From Desulfolutivibrio sulfodismutans DSM 3696 (lineage in GTDB: Bacteria > Desulfobacterota > Desulfovibrionia > Desulfovibrionales > Desulfovibrionaceae): a stretch of 64,000 nt of DNA. The DNA lies in assembly GCF_013376455.1 (NCBI RefSeq), contig NZ_CP045504.1, positions 2,005,001-2,069,000 on the forward strand. The letters are read 5' to 3'. A program made the position numbers and the translations under genes. Below the pieces are notes generated by a model. The model saw nothing but the letters and a program-made list of their open reading frames with translations, was not told where the DNA came from and did no database searches. Shown piece after piece: positions 51,926 to 60,353 of this stretch; the first letter of the stretch is position 1; every line of letters begins with the position of its first letter.

Positions 51926-52148
51926 ATCATTACCTTATCTGCATGAATCCAGCTTCAACAAACGGTACAGAGATAGTATTTGCCTGACACCGCCGTCCCC
52001 GGCAGGGTAGCGATCAGCCTGCTTCCATCTCCTCTCCGCTACGGGCTCCTTGAGGGAACTCGGCCTCCATAAATCGCCGCACGACGACAGCCCCCCATGC
52101 CGTTCCCCGGCGCAGCCGTGGAGAACCTTTCAATCCCTCCGCCGCGTT

Positions 52149-52508
52149 TCACCCCGAAACAGGCGGCATGAGCAGCCGCTCCCGCAAGAGCTCGGTGAAG
52201 TTGCGCCGCCCGTCGGCCACGACATGGATGTACACTTCGCGGGCCGCCTTGTTGACCTGGTAGATGACCCGGTACGGCGCGACCTGGATTTCCCGATAGG
52301 AGAGGATGTTGACCCGCTGCAATTCCGGCGGGATACGCCCCCGGTCGGGAAGCTCCTTCAGGCTGTCGCGCGCCCTGACGAATTTTTCAAGAATCGCCTC
52401 GGCGATGTCCGGGCCGTCGTTTTCAGACAGAAACGCGAAGATACCCCGCAGGTCTTCTTCCGCGCGGCGGGTGAACCCGACCGCCCAGGCCGCGTCATCC
52501 CCGGCCAT
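52149..52508 (-). CDS. RelE/ParE-family toxin (119 aa)
   Basis: This is the toxin half of a type II toxin-antitoxin pair. The ParE/RelE fold shows as WAVGFTRRAEEDLRGIFAFLSEN, ILEKFVRARDSLKELPDRGR and EIQVAPYRVIYQVNKAAREVYIHVVADGRRNF. RelE members cleave mRNA at the ribosome and ParE members poison gyrase; motifs here fit ParE better but are not decisive. The start overlaps the end of the antitoxin gene by 14 bases, so the two are co-translated. Confidence 0.87.
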   Translation of the reverse strand: MAGDDAAWAVGFTRRAEEDLRGIFAFLSENDGPDIAEAILEKFVRARDSLKELPDRGRIPPELQRVNILSYREIQVAPYRVIYQVNKAAREVYIHVVADGRRNFTELLRERLLMPPVSG

Positions 52509-52785
52509 CGCGCTTCTCCGCGATCATCGTACGGATGTCGGCAAAGACCGCGTCCGCATCGCGAACCTGCCCAGCCTCCACATCACGCGCGCTGTCCGCC
52601 AGCATGCGCAAGAGCGCCAGACTTTCCTGCATCTGGTCGTAGGCCTTGACGTTCATCACCACGGCCTTGGCCTCGCCGTTTTGGGTGATGACCATGGGAT
52701 TGCCCGTTTCGGCAACGGTTTCAATCAGTTGCTTCGCATTGTTCTTGAGCCAGGAGATGGGCTTGATATCCGAATGCAGTTGCAT
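52495..52785 (-). CDS. Phd/YefM-family antitoxin (96 aa)
   Basis: The antitoxin of the pair above. The N-terminal DNA-binding region (about 1-55) has the Phd/YefM signature: IKPISWLKNNAKQLIETVAE, GNPMVITQNGEAKAVVMNVKAYDQM. The charged C-terminal helix (about 70-96) would wrap the toxin. A promoter-like site is found just upstream, where the complex would autoregulate. Confidence 0.9.
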   Translation of the reverse strand: MQLHSDIKPISWLKNNAKQLIETVAETGNPMVITQNGEAKAVVMNVKAYDQMQESLALLRMLADSARDVEAGQVRDADAVFADIRTMIAEKRDGRG

Positions 52786-52820
52786 GCGCCCTCCACAGGG
52801 GAAAAATTACGACTGAATTT

Positions 52821-52849
52821 AGGGTATCTGGTTCGCCGGACAGAATCAA
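52821..52849 (-). promoter_or_regulatory. Promoter for the Phd/ParE-type pair
   Basis: Read leftward: TTGATT (52849-52844), a 17-base spacer and TACCCT (52826-52821). An AAATT-N7-AATTT inverted repeat (52803-52819) lies just downstream and may be the antitoxin operator. Confidence 0.5.
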
Positions 52850-52948
52850 GAGCCGTGCTGCGGGGGGGGCCGGGTTCAGGCGCACATCCTGGTACGCCTG
52901 AAGGCCTGTCGGGATGGATCGGTTGCGAACGAGACGCACGCTACGTGC

Positions 52949-53272
52949 TCAGGCAGGCGCGCCATCGCGAATGACCGCCTGCCGCTTCCGGAACGTGACG
53001 TTCACCTCCACGGTCGTGTCCAGCCGCCCCAGGATCGTGATCAGGCGATCCAGGGAGAACCGCGCCAACCGGGCATTGCGGATGCGGGAAAATTCGGAAT
53101 GGGCGATACCCGTCAGCCGCGCGGCCTCGCGGGTGGAAAGCCCGCGATCATCCAGCGTGCGGACGATCCTGGCCGCCAGCAGCGCACGTGCCTGCAAAAG
53201 GCCTGCGCCCTCATGTCCAAAATCCTGGAAGGCGTTGCCGCTTCCCCTGACAAGTTCCAGATCATCGTTCAT
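52949..53272 (-). CDS. HigA-like XRE-family antitoxin (107 aa)
   Basis: A helix-turn-helix protein of the type found as the second gene in toxin-first type II pairs. The helix-turn-helix lies at about residues 40-80 (LSTREAARLTGIAHSEFSRIRNARLARFSLDRLITILGRL), and a strand-rich C-terminus follows (TTVEVNVTFRKR). The start at 53272 has AGGAGG and overlaps the toxin stop by 4 bases. It probably neutralises the upstream HigB-like toxin and represses the operon. Confidence 0.87.
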   Translation of the reverse strand: MNDDLELVRGSGNAFQDFGHEGAGLLQARALLAARIVRTLDDRGLSTREAARLTGIAHSEFSRIRNARLARFSLDRLITILGRLDTTVEVNVTFRKRQAVIRDGAPA

Positions 53273-53613
53273 CGTAATGCCTCCTGAAGCCGCCGCAGAC
53301 GCTCCCGGATGAGGTTGATCTCCGACAGGGGCGTTTTTATCCCGTGTTTCGATTTCTTCTGGAACGCGTGCAGCACCCAAATGTCCGAATCGATTTTCAA
53401 CGCATAGACCGCACGGAAAGCGTCACCCCGATGGCGCAGGGCCAGTTCGAAGACGCCGCCGTCCAAGCCCTTGAGCGGCTTGGCCACTCCCGGGGTCACG
53501 CCATCCGCCACCATGGTCAAAGCGCTCAGGATATCTGACTGGACATCCAAAGGGAACGTCTCGAAATCCTTGCGAGCAGCTTTGATCCAGGAAACCGGCC
53601 GTGTCAGTTTCAT
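53269..53613 (-). CDS. HigB/Gp49-like toxin (114 aa)
   Basis: A RelE-superfamily toxin of the phage-derived Gp49-like/HigB group. Signatures are FPLDVQSDILSALTMVADG, KPLKGLDGGVFELALRHRGDAFRAVYALKID and VLHAFQKKSKHGIKTP. It is expected to cut mRNA at translating ribosomes. It precedes its antitoxin, as in higBA. No clear ribosome site is seen before the ATG at 53613. The direct repeat TGCCAA occurs twice upstream (within 53624-53648) and may be an operator. Confidence 0.87.
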   Translation of the reverse strand: MKLTRPVSWIKAARKDFETFPLDVQSDILSALTMVADGVTPGVAKPLKGLDGGVFELALRHRGDAFRAVYALKIDSDIWVLHAFQKKSKHGIKTPLSEINLIRERLRRLQEALR

Positions 53614-53656
53614 ATAAGGTGTGTTGGCAGATTTGTCACCATTTGGCAAGGCAGGC

Positions 53657-53736
53657 GCGAAGCGCGACAGAGTTTTTTGAAGGGGGTCCAGGGGGAAACT
53701 TTTTTGCAAAAAAGTTTCCCCCTGGCCGCCGGAGGC
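53657..53736 (-). repeat. Family-A 3' hairpin repeat, copy 4 (long form)
   Basis: Read leftward from the permease stop, the anchor GCCTCCGGCGGCC (53736-53724) overlaps a perfect 18-bp stem (53688-53725, loop GC) rich in A/T at the tip. The flank GACCCCCTTCAAAAAACTC is shared with copy 5. It is a good rho-independent terminator shape for the permease gene. Confidence 0.85.
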
Positions 53737-53758
53737 TTCCCACCTCCCCATCACCCCC

Positions 53759-56329
53759 CTACTCGTTCCGCAGATACGGCCAGGCCTTCTTGCCCAAAAG
53801 CCGCACCGTGCCCCCGAGGCTCAAAAGCACGGTGAGTCCGGCGGCCAGGGCGATGGTCACAAGGGCCGGACCGGCCGTGAAGCGCCAGGTCATCTTCAGA
53901 TAGCCGATGACGAACAGCGCGGCGCAGGCCGTGCCGAGGAAAAGCGCCGACAGCCCGGCGGCCGCGCCGGTCACGGCATGTTCGGCCACCAGCATGGTCA
54001 GCATGTCCCCCCGCGTGGCCCCGCAGACCTTGAAAATCACCGCCTCGCGCGACCGCGCCGCCAGCGCCCCGCCGAGCGTCTGGGCCAGGACCAGGATTCC
54101 GGCCACGAGCGTGGCCAGGGCCGAGGCGGTCACGGCCAGGCCGATCTTCTCGGCGATGGCCGTGATGTCCGAGAGCGTCTCGCCCACGCTGACCGCCGTG
54201 ACGTTGGGGAAGGCGGCGGACACGGCCGCAAACAGGGCCTCGTCGGCGGCCTTGGGCGCCCCGTCCGGACGCGGCGGCTCCGGCGCGGTGTAGGCCGTGG
54301 CCAGATAGGTCAGGGGCAGGCCGTCGAGCGACCCGGGCGAGAGCACGAAAACGTAGTTGATGCCGAGCGACAGCCAGTTGATGCGCCGAAAACTGGTCAC
54401 GGTCACGTCGATCTCCCGGCCCTGGACGTTGATGGTCACGGTGTCGCCCAGGCGCACCCCATAGCCTGCGGCGGCCTCGGCATCCATGGAGGCCAGGGGC
54501 GGCCCGGCATAGTCCGGCGGCCAGAAGGCCCCGGCCACGATGGCGGAATTCTCCGGCGGGGTGCGGGAAAAGGTCATGCCCCGGTCCCCCCGGGCCACCC
54601 AGGCCGTGTCCGGATCGACATTGGCCTTCTCGGCCGCCATGCCGCGCACCTTGACGATGCGCCCGCGCAGGTTGGGCGCGGTCTGCACGGCCGTGACCCC
54701 GGGCGTTTGGCGCGCCGCCTCCTCGAAGGCGGCCAGTTGGTGGGGCTGGATGTCGATGAAAAAATAGGCCGGGGCCTTTTCCGGCAGCTCCCGGGTGACC
54801 AGTTCGCGGAAATTGGCGTCCACCAAGGCCATGGCCGACAGCGCCGTCAGCCCAAGCCCAAGCGCCGCCACCACCCCGGCCGCCGCGTTGCCCGGCCGCC
54901 TCAGCCCCGACACGGCCAGGGCTAAAAGCGGATGGCGCGGCAGGGGGAAAAGGTGCAGCCCGCGCAGCAAGGCCCACCCCGCCCCCCGCAGGACCACGGC
55001 GGACAGCACGGCCGCGCCGACAAAGCCCAGCCCCAGCCGCCGGTCGCCGGTAATCCCCACGGCCAGGGCCGCGATGCCCAGGCCGCAGACCGCCGTCACG
55101 GCCAAAACGCCCCATCCCGGGCGGCCGGCGGGAAGCTCGCCGTAGCCGCGAAAAAGCGTCAGGGGCGAGATGCGTCCGGCGGCGGACAGGGGCGGCAGGC
55201 TGAAAAATAGCGTGGTCAGAAGCCCGAAGGCGGCGGCCGTGCCCAGGGCGGCAGGCGACAGAACAGGGACGATGCGCACCGGCGACAGCTCCCCCAGAAG
55301 CGGGGCCACGGCAAAGGGCGCGCCCGCCCCCATGGCCAGCCCCAGGCCGATGCCCAGGGCGGCCAGGAAAAGGATCTGGAGCAGGCAGACGAGAAAGAGC
55401 ACCCGGGAGGAGGCCCCCACGGAGCGCATGGCCGCCAGGGACGTGGCCCGGGCGTTGATCTGGCCGCGAACGGCCCCGGCCACGCCAAGCCCGCCCAAAA
55501 GCAGGGCGGACAGCCCCACCAGCCCCATGATGCCGGTTAAGCGTTCGAAAAATCCGGACAGGCCCGGCGAGGCTCCCGAGGCCTGGCGCACCCGCCAGGA
55601 GGCCCCGGGAAAGGCGCTCTCGAGCGCGGCGACAAGGGCCGCAGGATCGCGCCCCGGGGCCAGGGCCACCCTGTAGGCGTAGCGCAATAGGCTCCCCGGC
55701 TGCACCAGCCCCGTGGCCGCCAGACTGTTTTCGGCCACCACAAAACGCGGCCCGAACCCCCAAAAGCTCATCATGCGATCCGGCTCCCGCACGAGGACGG
55801 CCCGGATGGCGTAGCTCGCCTGTCCCAGACGTACCGTGTCGCCCACGGCCAGCCCCAGCCGGGACATGAGCTCCGGCGCGGCCACGGCCCCGGGCAGGCC
55901 GCCTTCTTCGGCCAGGGCCTGGGTCAGGGGCATGTCCGGGGACAGCGCCACCGCGCCGACCAGGGGATAGGCGTCGTCCACAGCCCGAAGCGACACCAGG
56001 GCGCGCCGCAGGCCCCCGCCGCCGACCCCGGCCGTGACCATGGCCCGCATGGAGACGATGCCCGAGACCCTCCCGGCGGCGGCAAGCTGGGCCAGGGGAG
56101 CGGCATCAAGCGGCGCGCCCGGCGAGGTGACCTCCACATCGCCGCCCAGGAGCAGGGCCGCGTCTGCGGCCAGCCCGGCCCTGAGTCCGGCGGACAGGCT
56201 CAACACCCCGCACACGGCGGCCACGCCCAGGGCCAGACAGGCCAAAAAGACCCGCATCCCGGAAAATCCGCCGCGCAGTTCGCGCCGGGCCAGCCGCCCG
56301 GCCACGCGTATGTCGCTCGCCAGTTTCAC
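53759..56329 (-). CDS. FtsX-type ABC transporter permease, YbbP-like (856 aa)
   Basis: This large permease is of the MacB/FtsX superfamily with two FtsX blocks, as in YbbP. The first membrane helix follows a basic lead (LARRELRGGFSGMRVFLACLALGVAAVCGVL). A periplasmic domain covers about 60-250, a set of helices about 260-470, then a second periplasmic part and final helices ending GTVRLLGKKAWPYLRNE. About ten membrane segments are visible. Such proteins drive lipoprotein or lipid extraction with a separate ATPase. No ATPase gene is adjacent. The start is a GTG at 56329 with GGAGG 5 bases before it; the longer ATG frame lacks a site and adds a non-membrane, Arg-rich lead. Confidence 0.85.
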   Translation of the reverse strand: MKLASDIRVAGRLARRELRGGFSGMRVFLACLALGVAAVCGVLSLSAGLRAGLAADAALLLGGDVEVTSPGAPLDAAPLAQLAAAGRVSGIVSMRAMVTAGVGGGGLRRALVSLRAVDDAYPLVGAVALSPDMPLTQALAEEGGLPGAVAAPELMSRLGLAVGDTVRLGQASYAIRAVLVREPDRMMSFWGFGPRFVVAENSLAATGLVQPGSLLRYAYRVALAPGRDPAALVAALESAFPGASWRVRQASGASPGLSGFFERLTGIMGLVGLSALLLGGLGVAGAVRGQINARATSLAAMRSVGASSRVLFLVCLLQILFLAALGIGLGLAMGAGAPFAVAPLLGELSPVRIVPVLSPAALGTAAAFGLLTTLFFSLPPLSAAGRISPLTLFRGYGELPAGRPGWGVLAVTAVCGLGIAALAVGITGDRRLGLGFVGAAVLSAVVLRGAGWALLRGLHLFPLPRHPLLALAVSGLRRPGNAAAGVVAALGLGLTALSAMALVDANFRELVTRELPEKAPAYFFIDIQPHQLAAFEEAARQTPGVTAVQTAPNLRGRIVKVRGMAAEKANVDPDTAWVARGDRGMTFSRTPPENSAIVAGAFWPPDYAGPPLASMDAEAAAGYGVRLGDTVTINVQGREIDVTVTSFRRINWLSLGINYVFVLSPGSLDGLPLTYLATAYTAPEPPRPDGAPKAADEALFAAVSAAFPNVTAVSVGETLSDITAIAEKIGLAVTASALATLVAGILVLAQTLGGALAARSREAVIFKVCGATRGDMLTMLVAEHAVTGAAAGLSALFLGTACAALFVIGYLKMTWRFTAGPALVTIALAAGLTVLLSLGGTVRLLGKKAWPYLRNE

Positions 56330-56702
56330 CAGGGCCTCCGTATCGTCGCATTGATCGTCGCCGATGTCGTACCTGCCCCGGAGGAGGCTTACAAGTCTCC
56401 CGCCTCCGGTTCCCCCACCCTGCCTGGGACGCCGAAGACCACGAGATGCTTCTCCCCACGGCGTTTCATGGTGCAGCGGCCCACGGTGGCGACAAAAACG
56501 AACAGCCTTTCCCCCAACCCTCGTTTTTCGATGCATATTACGACATCCAAACCGCCCAGTCCGGGGAAAATATCATTGCAAGTGAACAAAAACTCCGTAA
56601 GATGCAGCCTCATGCTGAAGGTTCCCGCCCCGCCAGACACGTTTCCTGGTGCGATGGTCGGGGTTCTTACGCCAAACGACGAGCCAGCCAGGGGAGGGTG
56701 CG
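56330..56702. other. Divergent intergenic region, permease / chemotaxis receptor
   Basis: This 373-base gap carries a promoter-like site for the receptor (56576-56603). Its centre (about 56500-56610) is AT-richer than its surroundings. No frame, repeat or RNA is supported. Confidence 0.5.
56576..56603 (+). promoter_or_regulatory. Promoter for the chemotaxis receptor
   Basis: TTGCAA (56576-56581), a 16-base spacer and TAAGAT (56598-56603), about 100 bases upstream of the receptor start. Confidence 0.5.
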
Positions 56703-58724
56703 ATGAAAAACATCAAACTAGGATTGAAGATCGGTCTAGGGTTCGGCCTGCTCATCGCCATCGCCTGCGTCCTGGGCGGCATGGCCGTGGTCAACATGCG
56801 CGGCGTGGAGACGGACGCCACGAGGCTCGCCGTGGAATACGTGCCGGAAGCATATATCGCCAACGACGTGGAACGCCACGCCCAGTTGGCCATGTACGCC
56901 TGGCGCGGCTATGCCTTTTCCGGCGCGGATAGCTTCAAGACCGAGGGCCTCAAGGAACTCGACCTCGTCAAGAAATACATCGCCGACGCGGCGGCCCATG
57001 CCGAAAAATATACCGCGCTGGTCAAGCTCAAGGAAAACGCGGCCATCGCCAAGGCCAAGCTCGAGGACTACGTCAAGCAGGCCACGGCGACGGATGCGGG
57101 GATCACCACCGGAGAGAAGCTCCTGGCTACCATGGGGGCCGCCGCCGAGACGTTCGGGAAGAACTGCGATGATTTCCTGGCCTCCCAAAACGAGGCCCTG
57201 CAAAAAGAAATCGCCGATGGCGCCGCCCCGGACAAGCTCAAGGAGCGCGCCCAAAAAATTACCTGGATCAATGATGTCATCGGCATCAACAACGCCCTGC
57301 GCATCAACGTCTGGAAGGCCCAGACCCTGCGCGATACGGCGCTTATGGATTTAGCCGTGGCCAGCTTCGCCAAAATTGACGAGCCGCTTTCCAAGCTGCG
57401 GGCCGTGACCCGCCAGGAGGTCAACGTCAAGCAGCTTAACGCCGTCCGGGAGTCCTCCGACGCCTACAAAAAGGCCCTGGAGGAGTTCAAGGCCAACTTC
57501 CAGGCCCTGGCCGAAACCGCCAAAAAGCGCGAAGCGGCGGGGACCGAGGTGCGTCAGGCGGCCCAGGCTACGGCAGCCGCCGCCCTGGACCAAACCCAGG
57601 AGATATCCAACACCGCCGTGGCGAACCTGGGCCAAGCCTCGACCATCATGATCATCGGACTGGCCGTGGCCCTGGCCATCGGCATCATCGTGGCGATCTT
57701 TTTGACCCGGGGCATCACCAAGCCCGTGATCATGGGCGTGGAGTTCGCCCGGGCCATGGCCCAGGGCGATTTCACCAAAAAACTTGAAATCGACCAGAAG
57801 GACGAGATCGGCAACCTGGCCTCGGCCTTAAACGAGATGGTGGACCGCCTGCGCGAGGTGGTGGCCGAAGTGCAGTCGGCCTCGGAAAACGTGGCCTCGG
57901 GCAGCGAGGAACTGGCCTCCTCGGCCCAGAGCATGTCCCAGGGGGCCACGGAGCAGGCCGCCAACGTTGAGGAAATCTCCTCCTCCATGGAAGAGATGAC
58001 CTCCAACATCCGCCAGAACGCCGACAACGCCCAGCAGACCCAGCAGATCGCCCTCAAGGCCGCAACCGACGCCGAGGAAGGCGGCTCGGCGGTCATGCAG
58101 GCCGTCACGGCCATGAAAAACATCGCCGAAAAGATCTCCATCATCGAGGAAATCGCCCGGCAGACCAACCTTCTGGCCTTAAACGCCGCCATCGAGGCCG
58201 CCCGGGCCGGCGAGCACGGCAAGGGCTTCGCCGTGGTGGCCGCCGAGGTCAGAAAGCTGGCCGAACGCAGCGGCGCGGCCGCCGCCGAGATCAGCGAACT
58301 GTCCTCTTCCAGCGTGCGCGTGGCCGAACAGGCCGGAGGCATGTTGACCAAGATGGTGCCGGACATCAAACGCACCGCAGATCTGGTCCAGGAAATCGCT
58401 GCCGCCAGCCAGGAGCAAAACTCCGGGGCCGAACAGATCAACAAGGCCATCCAGCAGCTCGATCAGGTGGTGCAGCAAAACGCCTCGGCTTCCGAAGAAA
58501 TGGCCTCCACCTCCGAGGAACTCTCCAGCCAGGCCGAACAGCTTCAGGCCACCATCGCCTTTTTCCGGGTGGACGGCGCTGGGGCCCATCGCGGCCGCAA
58601 GGCCCCCAAGGCCCTGCCCGCCGCCTCCCATGCCCCGAAAAAGCCCGCCAAGGGCAAATCCGGCGGCAAGGGCGCGGTCATCGACATGAGCGCGGACAGC
58701 GACGAGGAATTCGAACGCTTCTAA
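56703..58724 (+). CDS. Methyl-accepting chemotaxis protein with helical periplasmic sensor (673 aa)
   Basis: This transmembrane chemoreceptor signals to CheA/CheW. The first membrane helix is at about residues 9-29 ([20 protein letters not shown]). A long all-helical periplasmic sensor (about 30-315) resembles the helical bimodular (HBM) type. The second helix covers about 318-340 ([21 protein letters not shown]), followed by a HAMP domain (about 341-395) and the MCP signalling hairpin (about 400-620). The conserved tip reads [20 protein letters not shown] (part of the canonical motif). The C-terminus DEEFERF could act as a docking tail for CheR-type methylase, by analogy with known pentapeptides. 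The ligand is unknown. The start has GGGGAGGG, and a strong terminator follows. Confidence 0.95.
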   Translation: MKNIKLGLKIGLGFGLLIAIACVLGGMAVVNMRGVETDATRLAVEYVPEAYIANDVERHAQLAMYAWRGYAFSGADSFKTEGLKELDLVKKYIADAAAHAEKYTALVKLKENAAIAKAKLEDYVKQATATDAGITTGEKLLATMGAAAETFGKNCDDFLASQNEALQKEIADGAAPDKLKERAQKITWINDVIGINNALRINVWKAQTLRDTALMDLAVASFAKIDEPLSKLRAVTRQEVNVKQLNAVRESSDAYKKALEEFKANFQALAETAKKREAAGTEVRQAAQATAAAALDQTQEISNTAVANLGQASTIMIIGLAVALAIGIIVAIFLTRGITKPVIMGVEFARAMAQGDFTKKLEIDQKDEIGNLASALNEMVDRLREVVAEVQSASENVASGSEELASSAQSMSQGATEQAANVEEISSSMEEMTSNIRQNADNAQQTQQIALKAATDAEEGGSAVMQAVTAMKNIAEKISIIEEIARQTNLLALNAAIEAARAGEHGKGFAVVAAEVRKLAERSGAAAAEISELSSSSVRVAEQAGGMLTKMVPDIKRTADLVQEIAAASQEQNSGAEQINKAIQQLDQVVQQNASASEEMASTSEELSSQAEQLQATIAFFRVDGAGAHRGRKAPKALPAASHAPKKPAKGKSGGKGAVIDMSADSDEEFERF

Positions 58725-58747
58725 ACATCCTGCCGTCACAGACGCAC

Positions 58748-58782
58748 AAAGGGGAGACAGCAACGCTGCCTCCCCTTTTTTT
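58748..58782 (+). terminator. Intrinsic terminator after the chemoreceptor gene
   Basis: The stem GGGGAG-A-CAGC with GCTG-C-CTCCCC (loop AAC), flanked by AAA on the left, is followed by seven T. It may also serve the convergent 175-aa gene. Confidence 0.9.
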
Positions 58783-58814
58783 GCCCACGAGATATCGGCT
58801 CGCCTGCGGCCGCC

Positions 58815-59342
58815 TCAGGCCTTTTCCCCCAGCCAGTCCGCAAAGGCCCGCAACTCGGCGCGCCAGTCCGGACCCAGCCGCGCCGCCAAAAACTGGCCGT
58901 ACAGCTCCTCCACGAACCCCATGCCCTTCTCGACCAAAAAGAGCTTCTCCAGGATGGGGCCGTCGGGGTCTTCGCCCTCGGCCGCCCGGGTCTCGATTTT
59001 GGGGGTGCGCAGGGCGTTGAGGCTCAAATCGTCGGCCTTGAGCTGCACCATCCAGGTGTTGCCGTCCTGCTCCAGACGCAAAAGAGCCCGGTCCACCCGC
59101 TTCCCGGCCTTGAGCCCTTCCCGGGCCTCGGCGAACGCGGCGTTCGGGCCGCTGACCACGGCCGTCTCCACGTTGTCGCCCTCGCCGCCGCGCACGGACA
59201 CCTTCTGCTCCAGATAGACGTTGACCTCGCCGCCATCGGCCATGCGAAACAGCCAGCCGTTCTTCTCGCTGCGAAACCAGAGCCAGGTCAAAAAATCCTG
59301 CCCCAGGATGGCATCCTTCAGGGCCGCCGTATTCACATCCAT
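58815..59342 (-). CDS. Conserved-looking hypothetical protein (175 aa)
   Basis: This soluble protein of 175 residues has no signal peptide or membrane segment and begins MDVNTAALKDAILGQDFLTW. The first half is strand-rich (LFRMADGGEVNVYLEQKVSV) and the second half helical and acidic (EDPDGPILEKLFLVEKGMGFVEELYGQFL). The start at 59342 has GAGGGAG. The rdgC-like gene lies upstream on the same strand, separated by repeats A5 and B3. In related bacteria the two are often neighbours, as far as I recall. Function is not known; a DNA-maintenance role would be inference from context only. Confidence 0.7.
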   Translation of the reverse strand: MDVNTAALKDAILGQDFLTWLWFRSEKNGWLFRMADGGEVNVYLEQKVSVRGGEGDNVETAVVSGPNAAFAEAREGLKAGKRVDRALLRLEQDGNTWMVQLKADDLSLNALRTPKIETRAAEGEDPDGPILEKLFLVEKGMGFVEELYGQFLAARLGPDWRAELRAFADWLGEKA

Positions 59343-59368
59343 ATGTTGCTCCCTCGCCCCGACCTGTC

Positions 59369-59473
59369 GCCGGGGCTGCCGCCCCGGACCCCGCCCGGGG
59401 GAAATCATTTCCCCCGTACCCCCTGGCTCCGGCCGGTTTCTCCCGGCGCGTCGCGCCGGGAGAAACCGGCCGG
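59369..59473 (+). repeat. Family-B composite palindromic repeat, copy 3
   Basis: GCCGGGGCTGCCGCCCCGG, then CCCGGGGGAAATCATTTCCCCCG, then ACCCCC. A perfect 20-bp stem with a 5-nt loop follows at 59429-59473 (arms begin CCGGCCGGTTTCTCCC). Unlike copies 1 and 2 it is not 3' of a gene in its own orientation. Confidence 0.75.
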
Positions 59474-59518
59474 AAATCCAGGTGGTACGGAGAACGTGAT
59501 GTCTCCCGAGCGCGGACG

Positions 59519-59599
59519 CGAAGCGCGCCAGAGTTTTTTGAAGGGGGGTCCAGGGGGAAACTTTTTTGCAAAAAAGTTTCCCCCCTGGCCGCCGCAGGC
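59519..59599 (-). repeat. Family-A 3' hairpin repeat, copy 5 (long form)
   Basis: Read leftward from the rdgC-like stop, an anchor with one change (GCCTGCGGCGGCC) overlaps an 18-19-bp stem (59550-59588) with one bulged C. It is nearly identical over about 80 bases to copy 4. Confidence 0.85.
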
Positions 59600-59610
59600 C
59601 GCTTTTCGTC

Positions 59611-60234
59611 CTATGCGCCAGCCGCGAAGGGGCTGGGTTCGATGTCCTCGAGTTCCTTGGTCCGGGCCTCGCCCAGGATGCGCGCCGCCAAAAAGGACGG
59701 GGTCATGCGTTCCAGGTGCAGCTCGAAGGTCAGGGTGAACAGATCCTCGAACAACTCCTGCACCTTGGAATTGGTGGAATTGAGGTACACATCGTGGGTG
59801 TCCACGTTCCACACCACGTCGAACACGGCCGGGATGGGCAGGCTGCGGGCCATGAGCCGCAATTTGACCTGTTCGGCGAGTTCGGTCTTGCGGTCCTTGG
59901 TCACGAAATTGCGTCCGTCTTCCTTCCCGGCCTGCCGTTCGGCGTCCAGGGCCACGCGCAGATGCTTCTTGAACACGGCGGGCGAGATGCGCCGGGTGTC
60001 CAGACGCAGGGCGAAGAGCAGATAGTGGGCCTTCTGGGGCGGAGCCGAGGCGAACCGGTTGTCCAGCATGTCCTCGAAGGACACCCAGCCGAAAGACCGC
60101 TCATCGGCCGTGGCGTCGATGTCCTGGAAGGCGTGGTGTTTGAGGATGTCCACGGGCTCCCGGAGCACGGCGTCCGGGACGTCACCGACGATTTTATAGC
60201 GGGTGAAGCTTCCGCTGGCCGACATAAGGGGCAC
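59611..60234 (-). CDS. RdgC-like recombination-associated protein (207 aa)
   Basis: This shorter RdgC-type protein is expected to bind double-stranded DNA as a ring and limit RecA loading. RdgC-like features are the C-terminal FDVVWNVDTHDVYLNSTNSKVQELFEDLF and the N-terminal FTRYKIVGDVP with SFGWVSFEDMLDNRF. E. coli RdgC has about 300 residues, so this is the compact form. The start is set at a GTG (60234) because AGGAGG lies 5 bases upstream; the ATG at 60225 would be 14 bases away. Family-A repeat copy 5 begins 12 bases after the stop and may terminate it. Confidence 0.65.
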   Translation of the reverse strand: MPLMSASGSFTRYKIVGDVPDAVLREPVDILKHHAFQDIDATADERSFGWVSFEDMLDNRFASAPPQKAHYLLFALRLDTRRISPAVFKKHLRVALDAERQAGKEDGRNFVTKDRKTELAEQVKLRLMARSLPIPAVFDVVWNVDTHDVYLNSTNSKVQELFEDLFTLTFELHLERMTPSFLAARILGEARTKELEDIEPSPFAAGA

Positions 60235-60353
60235 GGCATCCTCCTCTGATGTCCGGGGCGACCCGGCATGGTGGGCATGTTTTTCGATCCCGCAAGGGGA
60301 CGGGGGCGAGTGTAGCCGCAATCCGCCCCAGACGCAAAGCCGGGGGCGGGGGC

